A stretch of DNA of 64,000 bases from assembly GCF_011759375.1 (NCBI RefSeq), contig NZ_JAARML010000001.1, positions 1,178,001 through 1,242,000 on the forward strand. Reading direction: 5' to 3'. Source of the stretch: Paraflavitalea devenefica (GTDB lineage: Bacteria; Bacteroidota; Bacteroidia; Chitinophagales; Chitinophagaceae). The first letter of the stretch is position 1. Each line of letters starts with the position of its first letter. This document shows positions 33,245-41,291 of the stretch, piece after piece. The notes beneath the pieces are model-generated. The model was not told the DNA's origin. It ran no database searches and saw only the letters and a list, made by a program, of their open reading frames with translations. Made by a program: the position numbers and the translations under genes.

Positions 33245-34528
33245 ATGCAATCAACCATCCAACGTGGTCAATTATTCTGGGCCAGTTGTTTAGCCCTTTT
33301 GGTAACTTCTTTGTCTTTTGGTATACGAGCCGGTATTTTAAATAAACTTGGCACTGATTTCCAGTTGAATGCTTCACAGCTCGGTGTTATTTCCGCTACT
33401 GCTTTCTGGGGTTTCCCGCTTGCCGTAATTATTGGCGGTATGGTGGTAGATGCTATCGGTATGAAGCGGTTACTGATGCTGGCCTTCCTGTTTCACCTGG
33501 CGGGCATTCTGCTTACGATCTTTTCGACCGGTTACTGGACCTTATTTTTCTCCACCTTACTTATTGGTATTGCCAATGGTACCGTTGAAGCGGCCTGTAA
33601 CCCGCTGGTTACTGCGTTGTATCCTGAAAATAAGACCACGAAGCTGAACCACTTCCATCTCTGGTTCCCAGGTGGTATTGTAGTCGGTACACTGATCGTT
33701 TATTTCTTTGATAAGGCTGCCATTAGCTGGCAGGTTCAAGTGGGCACGATGTTGCTGCCAACCCTTGTTTATGGTTATTTGTTCTCCCGCCTGAAGTTTC
33801 CTGTTACCGAGCGCGTTGCTGCTGGTGTTTCGACCAGCGAAATGTACCGTTCGCTGGGGAATCCATTGTTCATTTTTATGATCATCTGCATGTTCGGTAC
33901 GGCCATTACCGAGTTGTTTACCGGCCAATGGATTGATGTATTGTTAAGGAATGTTACCGATAATGCGATCCTGATACTGGCAGTATCGACTGGTGTGATG
34001 GTGGTAGGCCGTGGTTTGGCTGAGCCTGTTGTGCACCGGCTGTCGCCGCAGGGCGTATTGTTTATTTCGGCGATCCTGGCTGCTGCCGGTATTTATTTAC
34101 TTGGCCACACTTCGGGTAATATGGTTTTTGTGGGCGCCCTGGTTTTTGGTATGGGTGTTTGTTATTTCTGGCCAACGATGCTCGGTTTTGTATCGGAGAA
34201 CCTTCCTAAGACGGGCGCCGTGGGACTGAACCTGATGGGTGGCGCGGGCATGTTTGCCGTATCCATCTATATGATGTTCATGGGCGGCTATTATGATAAA
34301 CTGGTAGCCGAAAAGTTACCTGCAGGCGCTATCCTGGCTGATTATAATGCAGCCCCCGCAGGATCACCCATGGCTGCAGCGCTTGGCGAAGCGAAGAAGG
34401 CTGCGGGACCTGAGGTGTTGAATGCGACGCTGGTGATCCCCATTGTATTAGCAGTGGCATTTGCCTTCCTGGTGATTTATATGCGCGGCAAGAAGAAGCC
34501 ACAGCAACTGACTGTAGCAGGCGCTTAG
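33245..34528 (+). CDS. MFS sugar transporter
   Basis: A 427-residue membrane protein with twelve predicted helices. Examples are QLFWASCLALLVTSLSFGI, ISATAFWGFPLAVIIGGMV and VGTMLLPTLVYGYLF; the loop after helix 2 has DAIGMKRLL in place of the usual GxLaDrxGrr. The long segment near 340-390 (EKLPAGAILADYNAAPAGSPM) is an extra loop typical of Bacteroidota sugar permeases, by recollection. It opens a + strand run through the hydroxypyruvate-isomerase-like, GMC and small-subunit genes, and is the obvious uptake route of the cluster. Confidence 0.85.
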   Translation: MQSTIQRGQLFWASCLALLVTSLSFGIRAGILNKLGTDFQLNASQLGVISATAFWGFPLAVIIGGMVVDAIGMKRLLMLAFLFHLAGILLTIFSTGYWTLFFSTLLIGIANGTVEAACNPLVTALYPENKTTKLNHFHLWFPGGIVVGTLIVYFFDKAAISWQVQVGTMLLPTLVYGYLFSRLKFPVTERVAAGVSTSEMYRSLGNPLFIFMIICMFGTAITELFTGQWIDVLLRNVTDNAILILAVSTGVMVVGRGLAEPVVHRLSPQGVLFISAILAAAGIYLLGHTSGNMVFVGALVFGMGVCYFWPTMLGFVSENLPKTGAVGLNLMGGAGMFAVSIYMMFMGGYYDKLVAEKLPAGAILADYNAAPAGSPMAAALGEAKKAAGPEVLNATLVIPIVLAVAFAFLVIYMRGKKKPQQLTVAGA

Positions 34529-34603
34529 GAACGAACTGTTAATAATGTGTTTTTAATGACGTCAGTGATAACATTTTTGTAATTTTCAATCTTAACGATT
34601 CAC

Positions 34604-35497
34604 ATGTCCAATAATCAATCACGCCGGCTTGCTCTAAAGAATATTGTAGCGGGAACAGCAGCCATCAGCACTGCCGGTATGCTATCCTCTTTCACCTCCT
34701 GCGATGAGACTAAATCAAACACTTTGAAAGGAAATATTAATCACTCCGTATGCCGCTGGTGCTACAGTAGCATTGAACTGGAAGAATTTTGTGCAGCCGC
34801 CAAAAAGATGGGCATTGTAGCTATTGACCTGGTAGGTCCAAAGGACTGGCCTGTACTGCAAAAGTATGGCCTGTTCTCTTCTATGTGCAATGGCGCCGAG
34901 ATCAACCTGGTGGATGGCTTTAATGACAAGAAGTTCCATGCGCAACTGATCAAGAATTATTCTGAGATGATCCCACTGGTAGCCAAGGCAGGTTATAAGC
35001 AACTGATCTGCTTCAGCGGCAACCGCCGGGGCATTGATGATGAAACAGGCTGGAATAATTGCGCCGAAGGATTGAAGCAATTGACCGGACTGGCCGAAAA
35101 GCATAAGGTGACGCTGGTAATGGAATTGTTGAACAGCAAGGTGAACCATAAGGATTACCAATGTGATAAAACCGCCTGGGGTGTGGAGCTTTGCAAGCGT
35201 GTAGGCTCTGAGAACTTCAAGCTGCTGTATGATATTTACCATATGCAGATCGATGAAGGCGATGTGATCGCTACGATCCGCAGCAGCCACCAATATATTT
35301 CCCATTATCATACCGGCGGTGTTCCGGGCAGGCATGAGATTGATGATACGCAGGAGCTGTATTACCCCGCTATTATGAAAGCGATCGTTGAAACCGGCTT
35401 TAAAGGGTATGTGGCCCAGGAGTTTATTCCTGACCGCAAAACGAATGAGGAAAGGCTGGCATCGCTGGAAAAAGCGGTGAAGATTTGTGATGTGTGA
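34604..35497 (+). CDS. Hydroxypyruvate isomerase-like TIM barrel, exported
   Basis: A 297-residue protein with a Tat/lipoprotein-like N-terminus (SRRLALKNIVAGTAAISTAGML, then SFTSC). The barrel is like hydroxypyruvate isomerase: CRWCYSSIELEEFC, AIDLVGPKDW, LVMELLNSK (about 178-186, Glu), LLYDIYHMQIDEGD (about 208-221, Asp and His), YHTGGVPGRHEID and VAQEFIP. It lies 49 bases before the first GMC gene. A role in 3-keto-sugar isomerisation or elimination outside the cytoplasm fits the neighbourhood but is not proven. Confidence 0.85.
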   Translation: MSNNQSRRLALKNIVAGTAAISTAGMLSSFTSCDETKSNTLKGNINHSVCRWCYSSIELEEFCAAAKKMGIVAIDLVGPKDWPVLQKYGLFSSMCNGAEINLVDGFNDKKFHAQLIKNYSEMIPLVAKAGYKQLICFSGNRRGIDDETGWNNCAEGLKQLTGLAEKHKVTLVMELLNSKVNHKDYQCDKTAWGVELCKRVGSENFKLLYDIYHMQIDEGDVIATIRSSHQYISHYHTGGVPGRHEIDDTQELYYPAIMKAIVETGFKGYVAQEFIPDRKTNEERLASLEKAVKICDV

Positions 35498-35545
35498 TTA
35501 GGGTTGCATAAATAAAGAACGACAACTATTTAAACTCCGAATACT

Positions 35546-37225
35546 ATGGCAGAGAATGCATATGATGCGATTGTGGTAGGTAGCGGCATTAGCGGCGGCT
35601 GGGCAGCCAAAGAGCTTTGCGAAAAAGGATTGAAGGTGTTGATGCTGGAACGCGGGAATGATATTGAACATGTGAAAGGGTATGTGAACGCCAGCAAAAA
35701 TCCCTGGGAATTCCCGCACCGTGGCGGCAAAACACAGGAGATGATCAAAGCCTATCCCGTATTGAACCGGGATTACCCGTTGAATGAAACGAATCTTGAG
35801 TACTGGACGAATGAAAAGGATTGTCCCTATACTGAAACGAAGCGATTTGACTGGTTCCGCGGCTATCATGTGGGTGGACGCTCCCTGATGTGGGGACGCC
35901 AGAGCTACCGCTGGAGTGATTTTGATTTTGAAGCGAATGCCAAGGATGGCCATGGCGTAGACTGGCCGATCCGCTATAAAGATATTGCTCCCTGGTATGA
36001 CCATGCAGAGAAGTTTGCCGGCATCAGTGGTAATAAAGATGGCATTCCGCAATTACCGGATGGCCAGTTTCTGCCGCCCATGGACCTTAACTGCGTGGAA
36101 AAAGATGTAGCAGCCCGTATTAAAGATCACTATAAAGGCCAGCGCCTGCTGACGATTGGCCGCGTAGCCAATATTACGGTGCCTTTACCGGGCCGCACGA
36201 ATTGCCAATACCGCAATAAATGCTGGCTGGGTTGTCCCTTCGGCGCTTATTTCAGCACCCAGTCTTCTACCCTGCCGGCCGCACGCGCTACCGGCAACCT
36301 GACGCTTCGCCCCTTCTCTATTGTAACGAAGATCCTGTACGACAAGGATAGCAAGAAAGCGAAAGGGGTAGAGATTGTTGATGCAGAAACGAATAAAACG
36401 ATTGAATATACTGCCAAGGTGATTTTCCTGTGCGCTTCGGCCATGAACAGTACCTGGGTATTGATGAATTCTGCCACCGATATATGGCCCGACGGATTGG
36501 GCAGCAGCAGCGGTGAGCTGGGCCATAACCTGATGGACCACCATTTCCGCGTGGGCGCTTCCGGCACGGTGGAAGGCTATGAGGACAAGTATTATTTCGG
36601 CCGACGTCCGACCGGCTTTTATATTCCGCGGTTCCGTAACCTGTTTGGCGAAAAGCGGGATTATGTGCGTGGTTTTGGCTACCAGGGCGGGGCCAGCCGT
36701 GAAGGCTGGGGCCGTAGTGTGGCCGAACTGAGCATTGGCGCCGAACTGAAGGATGCTTTGACAGAACCAGGCCCCTGGACGATTGGTATGACTGCCTTTG
36801 GCGAGGTATTGCCTTACCATGATAATAAGATCACGCTCAACAAGCATGTGAAGGATAAATGGGGCTTACCAGTACTGGACATAGATGCCGAGATCAAAGA
36901 GAATGAAAAGAAGATGCAAAAGGATATGGAGCAGGATGGCGTTGAGATGCTGGAAGCTGCCGGCGTAAAGAATGTACATGGCTATAAAGGCGATTATGCC
37001 ATGGGCATGGGTATTCATGAGATGGGTACGGCCCGGATGGGAAAAGACCCGAAGACTTCTGTGTTAAATGGCCATAACCAGGTATGGGATTGCAAGAATG
37101 TGTTTGTAACAGACGGAGCTGCCATGACATCTGCTGCGTGTGTGAACCCTTCCCTTACTTATATGGCGCTGACAGCCAGAGCAGCGGATTTTGCTGTGAG
37201 TGAATTGAAGAAGGGGAATCTTTAG
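35546..37225 (+). CDS. GMC oxidoreductase, glucoside 3-dehydrogenase-like, copy 1
   Basis: A 559-residue FAD enzyme. AIVVGSGISGGWAAKELCEKG at about 9-29 is the FAD dinucleotide fold, RGYHVGGRSLMWGRQSYRWS near 108-127 is the substrate/flavin segment, CQYRNKCWLGCPFG near 219-232 is a cysteine cluster, and HEMGTARMGKDPKTSVLN plus VTDGAAMTSAACVNPSLT near the C-terminus hold the catalytic His and Asn. It has no signal peptide of its own; relatives are exported through the Tat signal of a small subunit. A paralogue follows at 37427. Confidence 0.9.
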   Translation: MAENAYDAIVVGSGISGGWAAKELCEKGLKVLMLERGNDIEHVKGYVNASKNPWEFPHRGGKTQEMIKAYPVLNRDYPLNETNLEYWTNEKDCPYTETKRFDWFRGYHVGGRSLMWGRQSYRWSDFDFEANAKDGHGVDWPIRYKDIAPWYDHAEKFAGISGNKDGIPQLPDGQFLPPMDLNCVEKDVAARIKDHYKGQRLLTIGRVANITVPLPGRTNCQYRNKCWLGCPFGAYFSTQSSTLPAARATGNLTLRPFSIVTKILYDKDSKKAKGVEIVDAETNKTIEYTAKVIFLCASAMNSTWVLMNSATDIWPDGLGSSSGELGHNLMDHHFRVGASGTVEGYEDKYYFGRRPTGFYIPRFRNLFGEKRDYVRGFGYQGGASREGWGRSVAELSIGAELKDALTEPGPWTIGMTAFGEVLPYHDNKITLNKHVKDKWGLPVLDIDAEIKENEKKMQKDMEQDGVEMLEAAGVKNVHGYKGDYAMGMGIHEMGTARMGKDPKTSVLNGHNQVWDCKNVFVTDGAAMTSAACVNPSLTYMALTARAADFAVSELKKGNL

Positions 37226-37262
37226 TTTCTATAAGGCACAAGTACCCTGTGCACGTGGCTTA

Positions 37263-37321
37263 GCTGCATACTTTCCCGTAAATCGGGACAGGCTCCGCAG
37301 AGCGGGACAAGTTGCGCCAGC
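37263..37321. repeat. 59-nt intergenic repeat, copy B
   Basis: It differs from copy A (30171-30229) at three of 59 bases. It lies between the two GMC genes, directly followed by a CTGCGAG palindrome at 37354, so two repeat families are stacked here. Confidence 0.85.
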
Positions 37322-37353
37322 GATGGTGAAGGGCTGGAAGCCCTGGAATAGGG

Positions 37354-37376
37354 CTGCGAGGCTTGCAGCCTCGCAG
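37354..37376. repeat. CTGCGAG palindromic repeat, copy 2
   Basis: CTGCGAGGCT and AGCCTCGCAG form a nearly perfect stem around TGC. Similarity to 22414-22437 includes GAATAGG upstream and AGC downstream. Only 50 bases before the second GMC gene. Confidence 0.8.
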
Positions 37377-37426
37377 AGCAGTAATCAAAGGATGGTTAAC
37401 TATAAACTCTATTATAATTTTAATCT

Positions 37427-39142
37427 ATGCCCGGGGATTCAACGAACGTCAACATTAATAATAAGGCAACTGCACAAAACACGTATGATGCAATTGTTGT
37501 AGGCAGCGGTATCAGCGGAGGCTGGGCCGCCAAAGAGCTTTGCGAAAAAGGACTGAAGACACTGGTCCTGGAACGCGGGCGGGATGTGGTACATATCAAG
37601 GATTATAAAGACACGGATAAAGCTCCCTGGGAGTTACCCCACCATGGTAATCTTTCCCAGGAAGACCGACATAATAGTCCCATTCAAAGCAAGTGTTATG
37701 CTTTTAATGAGGTGTCGAAGAAGTTCTTTGTAAATGATCTTGAGAATCCTTATAACGAGATAAAGCCATTCAACTGGATACGCGGTTATCATGTGGGGGG
37801 CCGCTCCCTGATGTGGGGCCGCCAGAGTTACCGGTGGAGTGATATTGATTTTGCTGCGAATGCGAAGGATGGTTATGGTACAGACTGGCCGATCCGTTAT
37901 AAAGATCTGGCACCCTGGTACAGTTATGCCGAGAAATTTGCCGGTATCAGCGGTTCCTTAGAGGGATTGCCTCAACTGCCTGATGGCGAGTTTCTGCCGG
38001 CGATGGAAATGAACTGCGTGGAGAAGCATGTGGCCGCACGGATCAAAGACCGTTTTAAAGAACGCACCATGATCATTGGCCGCTCCGCTAACCACACGGC
38101 TAAGGTAGGCGACCGCGGTCCCTGTCAGTACAGGAGCCGTTGCCATGAAGGCTGCCCATTCGGTGGTTATTTCAGCAGTAATTCGGCCACCCTGCCGGCC
38201 GCCACGAAGACGGGCAACCTGACTTTACGCCCTTATTCTATTGTACTGGAAGTGATTTATGATAAAGACACGAAACGTGCAAAAGGCGTGCGCATCCTGG
38301 ACGCAGAAACGATGAAGACTGAGGAATACTATGCGAAGATCGTTTTCCTGAATGCTTCCACCCTGGGCACTACGTCTATTTTATTGAATTCTGTTTCGGA
38401 TGCGTTTCCCAATGGCCTGGGCAATACGAGTGAGCAGGTGGGCCATAACCTGATGGACCATCACTACGGTGTAGGTGCCAACGGTGAGATAGAGGGCTTT
38501 GACGACAAGTATGTTTTTGGACGCCGGCCGAATGGCATTTATATTCCCCGGTTCCGCAATATCAGCGAAACCACCAAACGTACTGATTATGTACGGGGCT
38601 TTGGCTACCAGGGTGGCGCCAACCGCGGGCGTGCCCGTGGGCATGACGGTATTGGCGTAGATCTGAAGGAAAGTTTACTGGAACCCGGCACCTGGTCGAT
38701 GGGTATGGGCTCATGGGGTGAGCATTTGCCTTATTATGAAAATAAGGTGACCCTGAATAAGGAAAAGAAAGACAAGTGGGGATTGCCCACTTTGGATATA
38801 GACTGCGAGTTCAAGGAGAATGAGATGAAGATGCGGGAGGATATGAAGAACAGCGCCGTAGAGATGCTGGAAGCTGTAGGAGCCAAGAATGTGAAGTCCT
38901 TTGATAATGCACCGCCTCCCGGATTTTGTATCCATGAGATGGGTACCGCGCGTATGGGTCGCGACCCGAAGACGTCGGTACTGAATAAGTGGAACCAAAT
39001 GCATGACGTAAAGAATGTATTTATTACTGATGGCGCCTGCATGAGCTCATCGGCCTGCCAGAACCCATCGCTGACGTATATGGCGCTGACTGCGAGAGCA
39101 GCGGATTATGCAGTAGAGGAACTGAAGAAAGGGAATTTATAA
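37427..39142 (+). CDS. GMC oxidoreductase, glucoside 3-dehydrogenase-like, copy 2
   Basis: A 571-residue paralogue of the preceding gene with the same order: FAD fold AIVVGSGISGGWAAKELCEKG at about 22-42, RGYHVGGRSLMWGRQSYRWS, cysteine cluster CQYRSRCHEGCPFG, and a C-terminal HEMGTARMGRDPKTSVLN and TDGACMSSSACQNPSLT. It is followed 26 bases later by the small-subunit gene, which makes this copy the likelier partner of that subunit. The two GMC genes look like a tandem duplication that diverged; separate substrates or cofactors are possible. Confidence 0.9.
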   Translation: MPGDSTNVNINNKATAQNTYDAIVVGSGISGGWAAKELCEKGLKTLVLERGRDVVHIKDYKDTDKAPWELPHHGNLSQEDRHNSPIQSKCYAFNEVSKKFFVNDLENPYNEIKPFNWIRGYHVGGRSLMWGRQSYRWSDIDFAANAKDGYGTDWPIRYKDLAPWYSYAEKFAGISGSLEGLPQLPDGEFLPAMEMNCVEKHVAARIKDRFKERTMIIGRSANHTAKVGDRGPCQYRSRCHEGCPFGGYFSSNSATLPAATKTGNLTLRPYSIVLEVIYDKDTKRAKGVRILDAETMKTEEYYAKIVFLNASTLGTTSILLNSVSDAFPNGLGNTSEQVGHNLMDHHYGVGANGEIEGFDDKYVFGRRPNGIYIPRFRNISETTKRTDYVRGFGYQGGANRGRARGHDGIGVDLKESLLEPGTWSMGMGSWGEHLPYYENKVTLNKEKKDKWGLPTLDIDCEFKENEMKMREDMKNSAVEMLEAVGAKNVKSFDNAPPPGFCIHEMGTARMGRDPKTSVLNKWNQMHDVKNVFITDGACMSSSACQNPSLTYMALTARAADYAVEELKKGNL

Positions 39143-39168
39143 TTTGTACATTATTAAATTGATATAAT

Positions 39169-39741
39169 ATGAACAGAAGAGAAGCCGTATCGAGGGTTGC
39201 CCTGTTGCTGGGTAGCACGGTTATCGGAGCTGAGTTTTTTCTGTCGGGCTGTAAGGCCAGCGATGATAAGCACGCTACCACGCTGGACTTTAAACCAACT
39301 GATATTGCCTACCTGGACGAGATTGCCGAGACCATTATTCCTACCACGAATACCCCCGGCGCCAAAGCAGCCGGCGTAGGAACGTTTATGACGGTGATGG
39401 TGAAGGATTGTTATGACGAGAAGAACCAACAAATCTTCCTGGAAGGTATGACCAAGCTGGATGACGCCTGTCACAAGATGCATGAAACGTCGTTTATGAA
39501 GGCTACACCCGAACAGCGGAAGGCTTTGCTGGTGACGCTTGATAATGAACAGAAAGAATATAATAAGGATAAAAAGAAAGAAGACCCTGCTCATTATTTC
39601 TCCCAACTGAAGCAACTGACGCTGCTGGGCTATTTCACTTCTGAGATTGGCGCCACCCAGGCGTTGCGTTATGAAGCAGTACCCGGACGTTATGACGGCT
39701 GCATGCCGTATAAGAAAGGTGACAGGGCGTGGGCCACATAG
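39169..39741 (+). CDS. Gluconate 2-dehydrogenase subunit 3-like protein (dehydrogenase small subunit)
   Basis: A 190-residue protein with an exported N-terminus: NRREAVSRVALLLGSTVIGAEFFLSGC has twin Arg, a hydrophobic stretch and a lipobox Cys. The body (YLDEIAETIIPTTNTPGAKAAGV, then a helical domain ending HYFSQLKQLTLLGYFTSEIGATQ and PGRYDGCMPY) matches gluconate_2-dh3 proteins. Known partners are GMC dehydrogenases that pass electrons to cytochrome c; the subunit carries the Tat signal for the pair. It directly follows GMC copy 2. Confidence 0.9.
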   Translation: MNRREAVSRVALLLGSTVIGAEFFLSGCKASDDKHATTLDFKPTDIAYLDEIAETIIPTTNTPGAKAAGVGTFMTVMVKDCYDEKNQQIFLEGMTKLDDACHKMHETSFMKATPEQRKALLVTLDNEQKEYNKDKKKEDPAHYFSQLKQLTLLGYFTSEIGATQALRYEAVPGRYDGCMPYKKGDRAWAT

Positions 39742-39775
39742 TGGTTCCGGGTTTCGCGTTTGTGGTTCCGGGTTC
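39741..39775. repeat. 21-nt spaced direct repeat, GTGGTTCCGGGTT
   Basis: GTGGTTCCGGGTTT at 39741 and GTGGTTCCGGGTTC at 39762, spaced by one 21-base period, directly after the small-subunit stop. No gene or hairpin involves them. Confidence 0.5.
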
Positions 39776-39858
39776 TGATGCCCGGAATTTGTGGAGTAAT
39801 GGCAGGCAACATTGTTTTTAAGTTCCTTATTCTTTTATTTTTAATTTTTGTCTATCCC

Positions 39859-40722
39859 ATGAGTTATAACCGGAGACAGTTTTTGAAGACCGGAGGCGTA
39901 TTTGCTTCTGCCCTGGCGATGGGTTCGGCCACGGACCTGTTTGCCGCCAATAAACCGCTTAAGCAATTCGGATTACAATTGTACACCCTCCGTGAGGACC
40001 TGCCTAAAGACCCGCAAGGTATTTTAAAGCAGATCGCCTCTTTTGGTTATAAGCAGATAGAAGGTTATGAAGGCCCTAAAGGTATTTACTGGGGTATGGG
40101 CCATAAAGAGTTTAAAAAGTATATGGACGACCTGGGCATGACGATGGTGTCGACCCATTGCAATATTAATGCTGACTTTGAGAAGAAAGCAGCAGAGGCT
40201 GGTGAGATTGGTATGAAGTACCTGATCTGCCCTTATATCGGTGCGCAGAAAACACTTGATGATTATAAGAAGTATGCAGAGAAGTTTAATGCCTGCGGCG
40301 ACATTTGCAAGAAGAACGGTCTGCGCTTTGCCTACCATAATCACGGGTATACTTTTGTTTCCCTGGATGGTGTGATGCCACAGGATACGCTGATGCAGAA
40401 CACGAATGCTGACACGGTAGATTTTGAGATGGATATTTACTGGGTAGCTACGCCGGGTGAAGACCCGATTACCTGGCTGAAGAAGTATCCCAACCGTTTC
40501 CGTTTGTGCCATGTTAAGGACCGGGAAAAAGGCGCTGATCCGAAACAGCATGAAGCCTCTGTAAACCTGGGAACCGGCTATCTTGATTTTGGCAAGATAT
40601 TAAAGACTGCCAAGGCGAATGGCATGCAATATTATATTGTAGAGCAGGAGCGCTATGAAGGCACTACCCCACTGAAGGCAGCAGAAGCGGATGCCGTGTA
40701 TATGAAGAAGCTGAGTTTTTAG
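39859..40722 (+). CDS. Sugar phosphate isomerase/epimerase family TIM barrel, Tat-exported, copy 2
   Basis: A 287-residue paralogue of the 25805 protein. The start at ATG 39859 is chosen because SYNRRQFLKTGGVFASALAMG is a Tat-type signal; an upstream in-frame extension is improbable. The barrel blocks are FGLQLYTLREDLP, AYHNHGYTF, VDFEMDIYWVATPGEDP and CHVKDREKG, with the metal-site Glu, Asp, His and Glu of the family. It ends the keto-sugar cluster and is followed by an intrinsic terminator at 40779-40810. Confidence 0.85.
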   Translation: MSYNRRQFLKTGGVFASALAMGSATDLFAANKPLKQFGLQLYTLREDLPKDPQGILKQIASFGYKQIEGYEGPKGIYWGMGHKEFKKYMDDLGMTMVSTHCNINADFEKKAAEAGEIGMKYLICPYIGAQKTLDDYKKYAEKFNACGDICKKNGLRFAYHNHGYTFVSLDGVMPQDTLMQNTNADTVDFEMDIYWVATPGEDPITWLKKYPNRFRLCHVKDREKGADPKQHEASVNLGTGYLDFGKILKTAKANGMQYYIVEQERYEGTTPLKAAEADAVYMKKLSF

Positions 40723-40735
40723 GGGCGGGAAGGGG

Positions 40736-40762
40736 CCACAGATTACACGGATCTGCACAGAT
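40736..40762. repeat. CCACAGATTACACGGAT-type interspersed repeat
   Basis: 27 bases of the pattern CCACAGATTACACGGAT followed by CTGCACAGAT. This phrase, seen in intergenic DNA of many unrelated bacteria by recollection, does not encode anything here. It lies 14 bases after the TIM-barrel stop and before its terminator. Confidence 0.5.
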
Positions 40763-40778
40763 ATATTACTGATACGAT

Positions 40779-40810
40779 GTGAGTTGCCTGAAAAGGGACT
40801 CACTTTTTTT
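40779..40810 (+). terminator. Rho-independent terminator of the sugar cluster
   Basis: GTGAGT and ACTCAC arms around a 13-base loop are followed by seven T on the plus strand. It ends the run that began with the MFS gene. Confidence 0.75.
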
Positions 40811-40848
40811 ATTTAAACGGTGTATCTTACTGTTATAATTTACCAGAT

Positions 40849-41277
40849 ATGAAAAGTTTACTGCTTATCGCCTGCCTGGTCTTTTTGCTTCCGGCCATTT
40901 GCGGGGCACAATCTGCTGATGAAAAAGCGGTACGTCAAATACTAACCGACCAAACAACTGCCTGGAATGCCGGCAATATTGATGATTTTATGAAAGGCTA
41001 CTGGGATCATGATTCCCTGATGTTTGTTGGCAAGAATGGCGTGACTTATGGCTACCAGAATACCCTGAATAATTACAAGAAGAATTACGGCACTCCCGAC
41101 CTGATGGGCACGCTTACTTTTAACCTGATCAAGGTAGAGCGGCTAAGCCCGGAGTATTATTTTGTGGTAGGTAAATGGCACCTGAAACGCAATGCAGGAG
41201 ATGTGAGCGGTCATTATAATCTGTTGTTCCGGAAGATCAAAGGTAAGTGGGTGATTATAGCAGACCATAGCAGTTAG
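40849..41277 (+). CDS. Secreted SnoaL/NTF2-like (DUF4440-type) protein
   Basis: A 142-residue protein with a signal peptide (MKSLLLIACLVFLLPAICGAQ). The mature region ADEKAVRQILTDQTTAWNAGNIDDFMKGYW and the later strands (YYFVVGKWHLKRN, GHYNLLFRKIKGKWVIIADHSS) match the cone-shaped NTF2-like fold of the DUF4440 type. Such proteins bind small ligands or act as ketosteroid-isomerase-like enzymes; no catalytic residue can be assigned. It is followed 14 bases later by a membrane-protein gene and may share its transcript. Confidence 0.85.
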   Translation: MKSLLLIACLVFLLPAICGAQSADEKAVRQILTDQTTAWNAGNIDDFMKGYWDHDSLMFVGKNGVTYGYQNTLNNYKKNYGTPDLMGTLTFNLIKVERLSPEYYFVVGKWHLKRNAGDVSGHYNLLFRKIKGKWVIIADHSS

Positions 41278-41291
41278 AAAATAATATATGT

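Noticed and set aside
36185..36847. 220-codon open frame antisense to the first GMC gene
   Set aside because: The GMC gene has all family motifs; the antisense frame shows none.
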